A stretch of 64,000 nucleotides of DNA. Origin: Alphaproteobacteria bacterium. GTDB lineage: Bacteria; Pseudomonadota; Alphaproteobacteria; Caedimonadales; UBA1908. Location of the stretch: the NCBI GenBank assembly GCA_013911655.1, contig JACESU010000002.1:128901-192900 (forward strand). Reading direction: 5' to 3'. The position numbers and the translations under genes were made by a program. The notes under the pieces are model-generated. The model saw only the letters and a program-made list of their open reading frames with translations. It was not told the origin of the DNA and made no database searches. Shown here piece by piece: positions 44,246-53,129 of the stretch (the first letter of the stretch is position 1; each line of letters begins with the position of its first letter).

Positions 44246-45217
44246 TTACATAATATGATTGTTAATGGGTGTGGTGACTTGACTGTCTGGGTTCGAAACA
44301 GAGACAGAGACAGAGTCACCGGACGGCACAGAAACAGGTTGGGATAGCACCTCTTGAGAATCACCACCTTGATGGGACGCAATCTCGCTTTTAAGCTGTG
44401 ACACAAGATTTTGCGGCAGGGCTGAGGGGCCCAAGGGCTGTACATCATTTTTTGCACTTTGAATGCTGATGAGATTTGTTAAAGGGTAATCACGTCCACT
44501 GATACGCATATGAGGTTCTTTGTTTCGAAAGGACCCGCCCGAGACCCGTCCCATAAAGCTTGTTTCCACCTGAATGGGATGGTCTTTACGGTCGCGCATC
44601 ATCTCGCCTTTCTCATCTAGGGGGGAAACGCGGAATTTATAAAGGCCTGCTTTCACGGGGTCACCGTTAGAGTCTTTTCCATCCCAGGGGATCACTTGAT
44701 GGCCGTCTTCAGTTTTTTCAATTTTGTGATCAAGGGCTTTTACAAGACGGTCTTTCTCATCGGTGATCACGATGGCGGCAGATTTAGCGTCAGCAGGAGG
44801 AATGTACCCAAGTTCACACTTATCACCAGGTACATAGTTAAAAGAGTCAGCTTTGACTTTGACAAAGCTATCGAGCTGTGCGGCCGCCTGCAAAAGACGT
44901 CCCGTATCAAGTCCCCCCGCCATTTGTGAGAGAATATTTTTTAGCTCTGACATTCCCATAAGCTGGGCAAACATGGAAAATTGCTCGGTCATTTGGTTGG
45001 CGTCCATGGGTTTATCAGGATTTTGGTGTTTAAAAGAGGCCACCATGAGGCGCGCCATATCTTCAAACTTCCCAAGAATCATCTCGCTGGAAAGACCTTG
45101 CTTGCCCCCACCGGCACTTTGACGTTTATCGCGCTGTGACTCGAGGTGATCAAGGGCTTTTTGCACTTGAGGGCTTTCGTACTGGCCGTTTGGACCAAGA
45201 GCAACGTTATTAGACAT
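44246..45217 (-). CDS. flgD: Flagellar hook cap / hook assembly protein FlgD
   Basis: The ATG at 45217 with AAAGGAG upstream is preferred over a longer frame into fliK. The 323-residue protein has the FlgD N-terminal motif around HQNPDKPMDANQMTEQFSMF and a C-terminal Ig-like/Tudor-type part (AIVITDEKDRLV, IPWDGKDSNGDPV, GLYKFRV). It caps the growing hook and is later discarded. It is longer than the usual 220-280 residues because of a Ser/Gln-rich tail of about 60 residues. Confidence 0.93.
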   Translation of the reverse strand: MSNNVALGPNGQYESPQVQKALDHLESQRDKRQSAGGGKQGLSSEMILGKFEDMARLMVASFKHQNPDKPMDANQMTEQFSMFAQLMGMSELKNILSQMAGGLDTGRLLQAAAQLDSFVKVKADSFNYVPGDKCELGYIPPADAKSAAIVITDEKDRLVKALDHKIEKTEDGHQVIPWDGKDSNGDPVKAGLYKFRVSPLDEKGEMMRDRKDHPIQVETSFMGRVSGGSFRNKEPHMRISGRDYPLTNLISIQSAKNDVQPLGPSALPQNLVSQLKSEIASHQGGDSQEVLSQPVSVPSGDSVSVSVSNPDSQVTTPINNHIM

Positions 45218-45230
45218 GTTGTTTTCTCCT

Positions 45231-46736
45231 TTACGCAAGCTGATCCAGAGCGCGGGACTGATCAAGTGTCGGCGCTCCGTATGGGGGTGATTGAGGGGAC
45301 GGCGCTTCTGGATGAGCAGAGAGCTTGTTGGCAGGGCTTCCATCAAAACGGCCCTCTTCGCGAGTTTGGCTTTGCTCGCCCCCTGTCAGGTTAAAATCCA
45401 TGGACGCACTTTCTTGGCCAAAGGCATCGGCTATAAGGCGTTGAAGCTCAGCTGCGTCTTGCCGGAAAAGTTCAAGGGCGTGGTTTTTTTCCACGTGTAC
45501 CACCGCGTCAAGGCGACCGTCTTGAGTCAGATGAACGCGCACGTCGACCTTGCCTAGATGTTCAGGCTCAAGTTTCAGGTGCAAAGATCCGGCTCGCTCC
45601 TTTGTGGGCGGCGTAATCTCTAGGGTGAGTGCTCGCATCTGAACGTCTTGGGCCTGGATCGAGGGAAGGGGTTGTTGCGGTGACGGCGCACTTACTTTTT
45701 CACTAAGCGCCTGAGGAGCGATCATTTGCAGAGGCGAAAAGGTTATTGGTTCGCTTTCCTTTTGATCTGGACCTATTTCAAGGAAAGACTTTTGAATCAG
45801 AGGCGAAGACGCGGGTGTTTCCGGCTCAAGAGAGAAAGGGCGCATAGCCGCCTGCTTTGTGTCAGCCTCAAAAGAGTCAGAATTCATGCTTGAAAGATCT
45901 TCCCTAAAGCCCTTTTCAAAGGGGGGTGTTATGCCCAAGGTATCGAGTTTTTCAGGATTTTGGGACAAAAGAGGAGAGGGCGTGTTCGCACGTGTGAGGA
46001 CAAGTTCTTCTTTTTCTTGTTTTCTCAGGGCAGTCTCAAAAGACACCGATGATTTTTCGGAAGGATTGGCACTTTTTTCCTCTCTATAAGAATCCGTAAG
46101 GGGCAGGTTTTCTTGTGATAATTTGGCTTCTTTAGGTGTGAGATCAGGTAGTTGTTCTGGGGTGGGCGCCGTACGGTCAAGAGGGATATTTTTGTCTAGA
46201 AAAGGATTAGGGGTCTGTATTTCTTCATGAGAAAGAGAAGTAAGGAGACTTTTTGGCGTCTCAAGAAGCGGCGCAAATGATGTCTCCTCCACCACAGCGG
46301 GGGAAGACTCTTTCACATCAAGGAGATCCTGGGACACTGCCTGCTTTAAAAAGGCGTGGGGGTCATCGAAGGTGCTCTCTTGGGCAGGCATCGCCACCCG
46401 CGGACTTTCGACGGTGATGGTTTCCTTTTGCCATTCTTCAGGAAAGCTTAGTCTCATAAACATGACAAACGCATCTTCATCACTGAGCTCATCTGCTGCC
46501 TTCTTACTCTGTGGCTGAAGATCTTGCGGTAGCGGATTAGTTTCATGAGCGACAATTTCTTTTTGAAGAACATTGTGAGACGGGTTCATTTGAACTTCTT
46601 CAAGCGTGCCGTTTGATTCTTCGTCAAGAAAACGGGCAAACGTTTCATCTATTTCCTGATCGGGCTTAAAAGAATCGATCTTTTTAGGAATCGGCATATC
46701 GGGCAAATCCATTAGCAAAGCAGTCAAGGCAGCCAT
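45231..46736 (-). CDS. fliK: Flagellar hook-length control protein FliK
   Basis: The ATG at 46736 has AAAGGAAA upstream. The 501-residue protein has a long variable, Pro/Ser/Glu-rich N-terminal part and the conserved C-terminal domain (about 370-460): LHLKLEPEHLGKVDVRVHL and the segment LDAVVHVEKNHALELFRQD. FliK measures hook length and, with FlhB, switches export specificity. It is the first gene of the fliK-flgD-flgE run, 13 bases before flgD. Confidence 0.9.
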   Translation of the reverse strand: MAALTALLMDLPDMPIPKKIDSFKPDQEIDETFARFLDEESNGTLEEVQMNPSHNVLQKEIVAHETNPLPQDLQPQSKKAADELSDEDAFVMFMRLSFPEEWQKETITVESPRVAMPAQESTFDDPHAFLKQAVSQDLLDVKESSPAVVEETSFAPLLETPKSLLTSLSHEEIQTPNPFLDKNIPLDRTAPTPEQLPDLTPKEAKLSQENLPLTDSYREEKSANPSEKSSVSFETALRKQEKEELVLTRANTPSPLLSQNPEKLDTLGITPPFEKGFREDLSSMNSDSFEADTKQAAMRPFSLEPETPASSPLIQKSFLEIGPDQKESEPITFSPLQMIAPQALSEKVSAPSPQQPLPSIQAQDVQMRALTLEITPPTKERAGSLHLKLEPEHLGKVDVRVHLTQDGRLDAVVHVEKNHALELFRQDAAELQRLIADAFGQESASMDFNLTGGEQSQTREEGRFDGSPANKLSAHPEAPSPQSPPYGAPTLDQSRALDQLA

Positions 46737-46809
46737 GGGTATTTCCTTTCTCATATAAGTCTACTGTGATCTATGCAAAAGGAATGCCAAGTGAGGCGTA
46801 TAGAGTTAA

Positions 46810-47724
46810 TTAGGCAGGGATGTGATTGATGTGGACGGCCTTATCCCAGATCAAATGGGCATAGGTGCATGCATGCGCGGCGTCAAGGTGATCCTCAAGA
46901 CACCAAATCCACGACAAAATTGCGTCCACAAACAACCAGGCAAGCAGGCGATTGGGATCAAGTGCCAACGTCCGTGTGAGATGCTCGAAACGTCGCTCGA
47001 TAATGGCAAGGGGGGAAGGGGACAAAAAAAGTTCTGGAAAAGGGTTGCGCATAAAGGGGGCGATGTCATAAAGGGGGTCCCCCTGAACGCCCTTGGGATC
47101 AATCATCATCCAAGTGTTGCTATGTTCAAGGATATTATCATGATGCAAATCCCCATGTAGTAGCGTGGGTGTTTTGGTGGTTTCAAGAAGGCGTTGACTG
47201 AGGACGCGGGCTTTTTCCAAAAGGCTATGTGGAATAGCGGGATAAGCTTTCGAGAGCGCACCAAGCCACCCGTCAAGAGGTGGAAAAGTACCTGTGGGGG
47301 GAGGTATGGTCCCATGAAGTGTCCGGTACACCTGACAAAAGTGATCTGTTGCGACCATGTCATCATAGGGAAAAAGGGCGCGCAAAGACGTCCCAGGGCA
47401 AGCGCGTTCCATAAAAAAGGCGTGGGGTATCGCATCGTAAACAAGAGGCGCACCTTTATCTGCAAATGCTTTGAGAGCGGTTATTTCTTGCATCAGGTGC
47501 GCAAATCCTATTTTTAAGACGATGGGACGCTGGTCTTTGAAGCCCGTCAGGACACAGTGATAGGTCATGTTAGAAACAGGTGCCAGATCATGCAAACGCC
47601 ACCGTTGGCTTAGGGCCTGAATTTGAGAAGGAAGAGCGTCCAGCCACTTTTGGCCCTCATCGCCGTGAAGGGCTGTGATGTGGTGAAAAAGAGGCGCCCT
47701 TTCATTCAAGAAAGTAGCGTTCAT
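46810..47724 (-). CDS. APH-like kinase (aminoglycoside/hydroxyurea resistance kinase type)
   Basis: This 304-residue protein has the protein-kinase-like fold of aminoglycoside phosphotransferases: Lys in VLKIGF (K71), catalytic loop HGDLHHDN at 190-197 (D192), and metal-binding IDPKG at 208-212 (D209) followed by GDPLYDIAPF. The N-terminal GDEGQKWLDALP and the overall plan fit the APH(6)-type family. Its ATG overlaps the stop of the preceding gene (ATGA), tying it to the vgrG operon. It could be a small-molecule kinase, or an effector or immunity-related protein by context; the last is speculation. Confidence 0.8.
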   Translation of the reverse strand: MNATFLNERAPLFHHITALHGDEGQKWLDALPSQIQALSQRWRLHDLAPVSNMTYHCVLTGFKDQRPIVLKIGFAHLMQEITALKAFADKGAPLVYDAIPHAFFMERACPGTSLRALFPYDDMVATDHFCQVYRTLHGTIPPPTGTFPPLDGWLGALSKAYPAIPHSLLEKARVLSQRLLETTKTPTLLHGDLHHDNILEHSNTWMMIDPKGVQGDPLYDIAPFMRNPFPELFLSPSPLAIIERRFEHLTRTLALDPNRLLAWLFVDAILSWIWCLEDHLDAAHACTYAHLIWDKAVHINHIPA

Positions 47725-48449
47725 GGACAGAATTCCACAAATTCATGAGGCAGAAGGCGCATGATAAGGGGTTGATCATGGGGAGGGTCGACATGGGCAA
47801 ACGCGACCCAAGAAGAAGGTCCCGCGTTTGTATCTTTGAGCTTTGTACAAAAAAGAGCCTGGTAAAGATCTTGAAGAGGGGTGTTTTTTGGACCAAAAAG
47901 GCCCGCCATATAAGAGGTGCCATCAAGAATGGATGGCGGTGCCTCGACCCATGAAACAGGATTTAACGTACAAAGAGGACCCTTATCATCTGGATGAACG
48001 CGAAGATGAATCCAGGGTTGATAATCATGGGTCGATTGCTCGTAAAGCTCAAGAAGGCGAAGGCGACCAAGATCTTCAAAGCGTTTTATGTTGACGTCTT
48101 GCATGCGTTTGATGGCAGGTTCAAAAAGTCCTGCTGTAGGTTTTGCCATCTCTTCTTTGATATCAACATTCCAGGTGTTTTGGCGTGCGACCAGTTCCTG
48201 GCCTTTAGGACTAAGGAAAAACGCTTCACAAAAGGCTTCTTTTAAAACCGCAAAATCGGTGGTGAAAAGGGGAGGAAAAGAAAAGCGTCCCGCACGAACC
48301 CAGTCGGTGACCGTTTCCCATACAAGTTGTGGATTTTTGATATCAAAGACGTTTGAATTTCTGTGGGGTGCAAAAAATGACTTAGAAACTTTTACGGTAT
48401 TGCCTGAATCAGGCAATACCAAAGGCAAAGCATTCTCGGTGTTATCCAT
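47721..48449 (-). CDS. Unknown protein encoded directly downstream of vgrG
   Basis: The ATG at 48449 overlaps the end of vgrG by 8 bases; a longer frame runs further into vgrG. The 242-residue protein has no signal peptide. Readable segments include SFFAPHRNSNVFDIKNPQ, a region rich in Phe and Pro, and a C-terminal LIMRLLPHEFVEFCP. The family was not recognised. Genes in this position often encode type VI adaptors or effectors, so it is a candidate cargo or chaperone for the VgrG, by context only. Confidence 0.65.
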   Translation of the reverse strand: MDNTENALPLVLPDSGNTVKVSKSFFAPHRNSNVFDIKNPQLVWETVTDWVRAGRFSFPPLFTTDFAVLKEAFCEAFFLSPKGQELVARQNTWNVDIKEEMAKPTAGLFEPAIKRMQDVNIKRFEDLGRLRLLELYEQSTHDYQPWIHLRVHPDDKGPLCTLNPVSWVEAPPSILDGTSYMAGLFGPKNTPLQDLYQALFCTKLKDTNAGPSSWVAFAHVDPPHDQPLIMRLLPHEFVEFCP

Positions 48450-51099
48450 TGAGCATGATAATGGCAGCTGTTTCTTCGATAATAGCGCCTGCTTCCATGG
48501 TAATGGCGGCACCCGATTCAACGGAAACATCAACACCAGCCGTAAGATTCACATCAACGCCAGCTTCTGCGGTGACGTCAACGCCTGCGGTAAAGGCAAT
48601 ATCAACACCCGCATCGCCGTTAATATTCACGCCTGCATTCATGGAGATATCGACGCCTGCCATCTCGCTGATATCGACCCCTGCATCAACGTTAATACTC
48701 ATGCCAGCCTCGAGGGAGATATTCTCTCCAGCTGCCAGGGTGATGTTTTGTGGTGAAAAAAGAGAGATTCCTTGCATTCCTACCAAAGAAATGAGGCCGT
48801 CCACACAAACCGTTAAATTGCCAGTGACGTTTAAGGTATAGTTTCCTGTGACGTCTTGGTCGAAATTCCCGTTGTTGAAATAATATTCATTGCCCGCAAA
48901 CAGCTCTTTAGTCCTGTTGCCACAGAAGAGCTGAATGTTTTGATCTCCTTGATAGATTTTCCATACATTATTACCTTGGCCAATGGTCGAGTATTTATCA
49001 CCCTGCCACACCACTTCAAAGTCGCCTCCTTGATCCACGATCTTGATGCGTTCCCCTTGGTTGATGTTAGTGTATTGATTGCCTTCATTGATGTACATAG
49101 ACTGATTCCCGTTGGCGATCTGCAGGCTGTCATTTCCTTTTTGGATATATTTGCTGCGCCATCCTTCTAGAATCGTGAGGGATTTATCTCCTTTGAGCAT
49201 ACACTGGTCGTACCCGCCGTCATCCATTTGATGGAAAAACGTCCCTTTTCCTTGCAAGCTAAAACGGCTTCCCATGCTGATTTTGTAGTTGTAATCACCG
49301 TTCACAATATAGTGATTATGGGCGATAGGCCCATGACTTGAAAGCATGGAAACGTTTAGGTTTCCTCCTGTAATTTCAAGGTTGTCATCGCCGTCACCGG
49401 CCGGAAGGTCCTGTCCTAGGGGCGTGGTTTTAGGCTTGGCGCCGTCCTTGCGCAGGACGGCCGTATCGCGGTTACCTCGATCAATCCACCACCACTGGCT
49501 GCCATATTCGATGTGCTCTGTGACATTCTGCTTAATATAAAGGTCGTGGTCTTTTTCAGCTTGAAAGTAGACTTGTTCGGATTCTTTTAAGTCCTCGTAT
49601 CGGAATTCGTTATAATTATCGGGTCCGCCCATTTTGGTTGAATGGCTTTTGATGGTACTTTTGGTAGGAACCTGGGGAAGATATGGGGGCATGTGCCCTG
49701 GATTATTCCACACACATCCCACGACCAAAGGGCGATCGGGATTGCCGTCTAAAAAGCTGACAATGGCCTCCATGCCAATGCGTGGGGTGAAAAGAATCCC
49801 CCAGCTGTCACCCGCCCATCCTTCACGGACCCGAACCCAACACGAGCTTTTATCGTCGCTGGGGCCGGCATGAGGTCCAGATTCATCCCAGTGAAATTTC
49901 AGTTTAATGCGGCCATATTCATCGGTCCAAATTTCTTCTGAGGGGGGGCCTGTAACGCGCGCTGTTTGTGTGCTGTAGATCTTAGGCTTTGGTGTGAGTT
50001 CTGTAGGTCTAAAAACCGTGGCAAAGGGAAAGGCCAAGAAATCATTTTCGTAAATAGCATGCTCTTGATACAAATAGGTGCTTGCCGTGATGTGGTGGCG
50101 CACACGGTACAGAACGTAGGCTCCATCTGCCCCTGGTTTATCGTAGCCTACCAAATTAAATTGATGGCCCGATGTGAAAAAGGGCACGGTTGATTTTCCT
50201 TCAAGGGCTTTTTGAGGCCACAAAGCAGCGTCATGGCGGTTACCTGTATAATAACTGACTTTTGTTTGGTTGGGGCAATCTTCATGATCGGTTTCGGTCG
50301 CGTACTGATAAATGAGACCCCCCTTGGCAACGCCTGGTACGCTTGCATAAAGAGGGGTTGTTGCAGTTGTGAAGTTATAGTCAGCCAAGGCTTGGGATGA
50401 GGGGGTAAAGCGTTCGAGTGATTTGCAGTAACTAATAATATTTTCATAATAATCTGAAGTTTGAGATTTCATGAATTGCCCGGTTGAAACAATGGGGCAG
50501 GGGTCATGGCCGCCTGGCATATCAGCAAGCACCATGGTGTGGTCACCGTCTTGATGCTGAAAATAGTAATAGATACCTTCTTCTTCCATGAGACGCGAGA
50601 CAAAATCAAAGCATGTTTCGTTGTACTGCACACAGTACTCGCGGGGCTGTTGGCCGTGAGTTGTCGTCCGGTTACTGATGCTGGACACGCCGTTTTCATT
50701 TAGGACTGTCGTGATGATCTCCAGGGTTGATTGATTTTGAAAAATCCGGCAGTCACTCACAAATTTGAGTGTCCAAAATTTTGGATAAATCTTTGCCTCG
50801 TAAAGGGTTGTATCATCGGCAACGTTATCTTGAAGGGTTTGCTGTTGGGACATTTCGCCAATGATACCGTTGAAATAACGTGTACCCTCTTGGGCATCAA
50901 ACACAACGGTGGCGGATTGACCAATAAAGCCGTCAAGATCAAGACTTTTTGTGTCAGAGGTCATAAGAAGTTTAAATTCGAAAGGGGTAGACAGGGCTTC
51001 ATCGCCTGTGAACTCGCGCATATCGAGGAGGCCCGTTGTAAGGGCGCCGGACCCAAGTTTCAAAGACTGTGATGTTTCAACCAGTGTTGTGGTGGCCAT
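48442..51099 (-). CDS. vgrG: Type VI secretion spike protein VgrG
   Basis: This 885-residue protein has the gp27-like N-terminal part (TPFEFKLLMTSD, YFNGIIGEM, REYCVQYNETCFDFVSRLME), the gp5 OB-fold (EIWTDEYGRIKLKFHWD, SCWVRVREGWAGDSWG, PRIGMEAIVSFLDGNPDRPLVVG) and a long C-terminal beta-prism. That tail has a G-N/G-D-rich section with a 13-14-residue period (about 620-770) and then regular octads A-G-V-D-I-x-x-x at 790-877. VgrG caps the Hcp tube and pierces target membranes. No Hcp, sheath or baseplate genes are visible, so the rest of the machine must be elsewhere. The gene follows tadC by 83 bases. Confidence 0.93.
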   Translation of the reverse strand: MATTTLVETSQSLKLGSGALTTGLLDMREFTGDEALSTPFEFKLLMTSDTKSLDLDGFIGQSATVVFDAQEGTRYFNGIIGEMSQQQTLQDNVADDTTLYEAKIYPKFWTLKFVSDCRIFQNQSTLEIITTVLNENGVSSISNRTTTHGQQPREYCVQYNETCFDFVSRLMEEEGIYYYFQHQDGDHTMVLADMPGGHDPCPIVSTGQFMKSQTSDYYENIISYCKSLERFTPSSQALADYNFTTATTPLYASVPGVAKGGLIYQYATETDHEDCPNQTKVSYYTGNRHDAALWPQKALEGKSTVPFFTSGHQFNLVGYDKPGADGAYVLYRVRHHITASTYLYQEHAIYENDFLAFPFATVFRPTELTPKPKIYSTQTARVTGPPSEEIWTDEYGRIKLKFHWDESGPHAGPSDDKSSCWVRVREGWAGDSWGILFTPRIGMEAIVSFLDGNPDRPLVVGCVWNNPGHMPPYLPQVPTKSTIKSHSTKMGGPDNYNEFRYEDLKESEQVYFQAEKDHDLYIKQNVTEHIEYGSQWWWIDRGNRDTAVLRKDGAKPKTTPLGQDLPAGDGDDNLEITGGNLNVSMLSSHGPIAHNHYIVNGDYNYKISMGSRFSLQGKGTFFHQMDDGGYDQCMLKGDKSLTILEGWRSKYIQKGNDSLQIANGNQSMYINEGNQYTNINQGERIKIVDQGGDFEVVWQGDKYSTIGQGNNVWKIYQGDQNIQLFCGNRTKELFAGNEYYFNNGNFDQDVTGNYTLNVTGNLTVCVDGLISLVGMQGISLFSPQNITLAAGENISLEAGMSINVDAGVDISEMAGVDISMNAGVNINGDAGVDIAFTAGVDVTAEAGVDVNLTAGVDVSVESGAAITMEAGAIIEETAAIIMLNG
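48469..48732 (-). repeat. 24-bp coding repeats: octads of the VgrG beta-prism
   Basis: Eleven consecutive eight-residue units (AGENISLE, AGMSINVD, AGVDISEM ... AGAIIEET) are encoded here, with DNA period 24. They fit the triple-stranded beta-prism needle of VgrG. The period also creates open antisense frames on the plus strand, which are not genes. Confidence 0.85.
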
Positions 51100-51182
51100 G
51101 GTTTCTTGCTTTATGCTCCCTGTGTTCTAAATGGTAGGATAATTAAGCGCTTCTCGCAAGGGTTGGCCGTACCTACTTTCTT

Positions 51183-52145
51183 TTATTGATTAAAGAACGC
51201 GCTGTTGGAAAAGTTTGAAATAGCGGGTCCCATGATAATAATCATAAGAGACGGTAGGCTGAAAAGTAGAATAGGTACTGTAAGCAGCACAGGCAAACGC
51301 GCTGCTTTTGTTTCAATTTCAATGAGCTTTCTTTTGGTGAATTCTTGTGAAATGACATGAAGACTCTGGCCGACTGACACACCCTGATCTTCGGCCTGAA
51401 TCAGCGTCACGCACAGCGTATGCATCAAAGGAACGGCCACGCGTCTCATGAGGTTATTATAGGCAACGCGGCGGTCAGGCAAAAGCGAAAGTTCCGCCGA
51501 GGTAATGGCAAATTCTTTAGCAAGGTCGGGTGTATCAAAGGCGATCTCTTTGGCGAGACGCTCGAAACTCTTTTCAATATTTAGACCTCCTTTGGCGCAT
51601 GAAACCAAAAGATCAATCGAGTTAGGAATAAAAATCTGTATCTTCGAATATCTACTCTTTTTAATAAAATCAAGCCCATAATCAAGGCTTCGATAGCCAA
51701 TAAAAACAAAAAGTGCAAAAACCGCATACCGTACAATAGGGAGTTGTCCTGCCAAAGCTGGAATCGAAAATGTGGCAATGAAATAAGCAGCGACCGCGCC
51801 AAGGGTCAACATGGTCCTGAACAACGGAATCACAATGGGTGCCGTCTGGGGTGAAAAACCACATTGTTCAAAAGAGGTGCGCATGCCGTCTCCGATATTC
51901 TTATTGAGATCAAAGATCTTGCCTCCGATCTTCGCGCCCAATTGTATCAAAAGGCTGCCATCTTCGGCTGCTTTCGCCATATCGTGAGGTGAAATGTAAG
52001 AGTTATCATGGCCTTTTTTCAGGCGGTGCGTACGACGTTCGATATAGTTTTTTACAATGACGCGTTCAGCCAAAAAGAAGAGCGCGACCAGAATGATAAA
52101 GATTAGGGCAGAATTAATAAAAACGGGATCTGATAGCACGTTCAT
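51183..52145 (-). CDS. tadC: Tad pilus inner-membrane platform protein TadC
   Basis: This 320-residue protein is a GspF-type membrane protein with several hydrophobic segments; the cytoplasmic part has SIDLLVSCAKGGLNIEKSFERL and the C-terminal part EDQGVSVGQSLHVISQEFTKRK, as in TadC. Start and preceding tadB stop are adjacent (TAAATG) with AAGGTGG just upstream, so translation is coupled. With TadB it forms the platform that, driven by CpaF, assembles Flp pili. It is the last pilus gene of the operon. Confidence 0.92.
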   Translation of the reverse strand: MNVLSDPVFINSALIFIILVALFFLAERVIVKNYIERRTHRLKKGHDNSYISPHDMAKAAEDGSLLIQLGAKIGGKIFDLNKNIGDGMRTSFEQCGFSPQTAPIVIPLFRTMLTLGAVAAYFIATFSIPALAGQLPIVRYAVFALFVFIGYRSLDYGLDFIKKSRYSKIQIFIPNSIDLLVSCAKGGLNIEKSFERLAKEIAFDTPDLAKEFAITSAELSLLPDRRVAYNNLMRRVAVPLMHTLCVTLIQAEDQGVSVGQSLHVISQEFTKRKLIEIETKAARLPVLLTVPILLFSLPSLMIIIMGPAISNFSNSAFFNQ

Positions 52146-53129
52146 TTAATCCACCTTAATGTTGACAAGCCACCGGACAGTCAGGACTTGAGCCACGATG
52201 AGTCCCACGGCGATATAAAAGGGTTTACGCCCTTCTGGCTGTGAAAAGAATTCGAGATATTCTGGCTTGAAAAGCACCATCGCAAACCAGAAAAGAACGG
52301 GAAGAGCCCCCAAGATCATTCCCGTTAAACGGCCTTCTGCGGACAAAGCAAGCGCTTTGGCGCGAATCTCTCCGCGCTTGTGGAGCACAAAAATAATGGT
52401 TTCCAGAATTTCAGAAAGGCTGCCACCCGTCTGGCGTTGAATAATAAGCGCGGAAACAAAAAAGTGAAAGTCACGCAAATCCACACGCATGGCGGCATTG
52501 CGAAAAGCGTCTTCAAAGGTCACACCGACACTAAGCTGTTCTGTAATAGTACGAAATTCACGCCCCACGGGATCGGGAACCTCTTTGGCAACCATGGGTA
52601 GGGTACGTTCGAGGGGGTGACCTGCTCGAATTGAACGCATGATAATATCAAGGGCAAGGGGCAAATACTCGATAAATTTTTGATGCCGCTTTGTTGTGAG
52701 AAAATTGATGACAAAACTTGTGAGGAAGAAAGCCATGCCAATAGCCATCCCGAAAGAAAGCAGTAAAGGAAAGTTCAGTCTTGAAAAAAAGACCAGCGTG
52801 AGAAAAGCGATCAAAGCGATTTGAGCCAAGAAAAGTTGAGTCATGGTGAGGTCAAGGCCGCTTTGGTATAGCCTTAATTGAAACCAGTTATGACTTTTAA
52901 GAGAACCTAAGTATTTTTGAAGGGCTTTTTCGACCCCTTTTTGTTTATTAGATAAGAACGATTGCGGATCCGATGTGATATCAAGATCGTTTCCCCCAAA
53001 GGCATTAAGGCGCTCAAGAGCACGATCATTGTCTTTGCTTGAGTCCCAGTAGCGCGTGACGAGAAGAAAAACACCTAAGAAAGCTAGAAAGCAAAAAAGA
53101 CCAATCACAAGGCTGAAAGTTGCGCTCAT
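52146..53129 (-). CDS. tadB: Tad pilus inner-membrane platform protein TadB
   Basis: The 327-residue protein has an N-terminal membrane helix, a cytoplasmic GspF-type domain with PLALDIIMRSIRAGHPLERT and RQTGGSLSEILETI, and C-terminal membrane segments, as in TadB. Its ATG overlaps the cpaF stop (ATGA). It pairs with TadC. Confidence 0.93.
   Translation of the reverse strand: MSATFSLVIGLFCFLAFLGVFLLVTRYWDSSKDNDRALERLNAFGGNDLDITSDPQSFLSNKQKGVEKALQKYLGSLKSHNWFQLRLYQSGLDLTMTQLFLAQIALIAFLTLVFFSRLNFPLLLSFGMAIGMAFFLTSFVINFLTTKRHQKFIEYLPLALDIIMRSIRAGHPLERTLPMVAKEVPDPVGREFRTITEQLSVGVTFEDAFRNAAMRVDLRDFHFFVSALIIQRQTGGSLSEILETIIFVLHKRGEIRAKALALSAEGRLTGMILGALPVLFWFAMVLFKPEYLEFFSQPEGRKPFYIAVGLIVAQVLTVRWLVNIKVD

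Noticed and set aside
48469-48732. Regular short repeats that might suggest a CRISPR array
   Set aside because: The period is 24 bases without unique spacers, and the repeats are in frame within vgrG.
48088-48756. Long open frame of 222 codons on the plus strand
   Set aside because: It is antisense to the repeat-coding end of vgrG and its neighbour; the 24-base period keeps the opposite strand free of stops. No start signals or protein family are evident.
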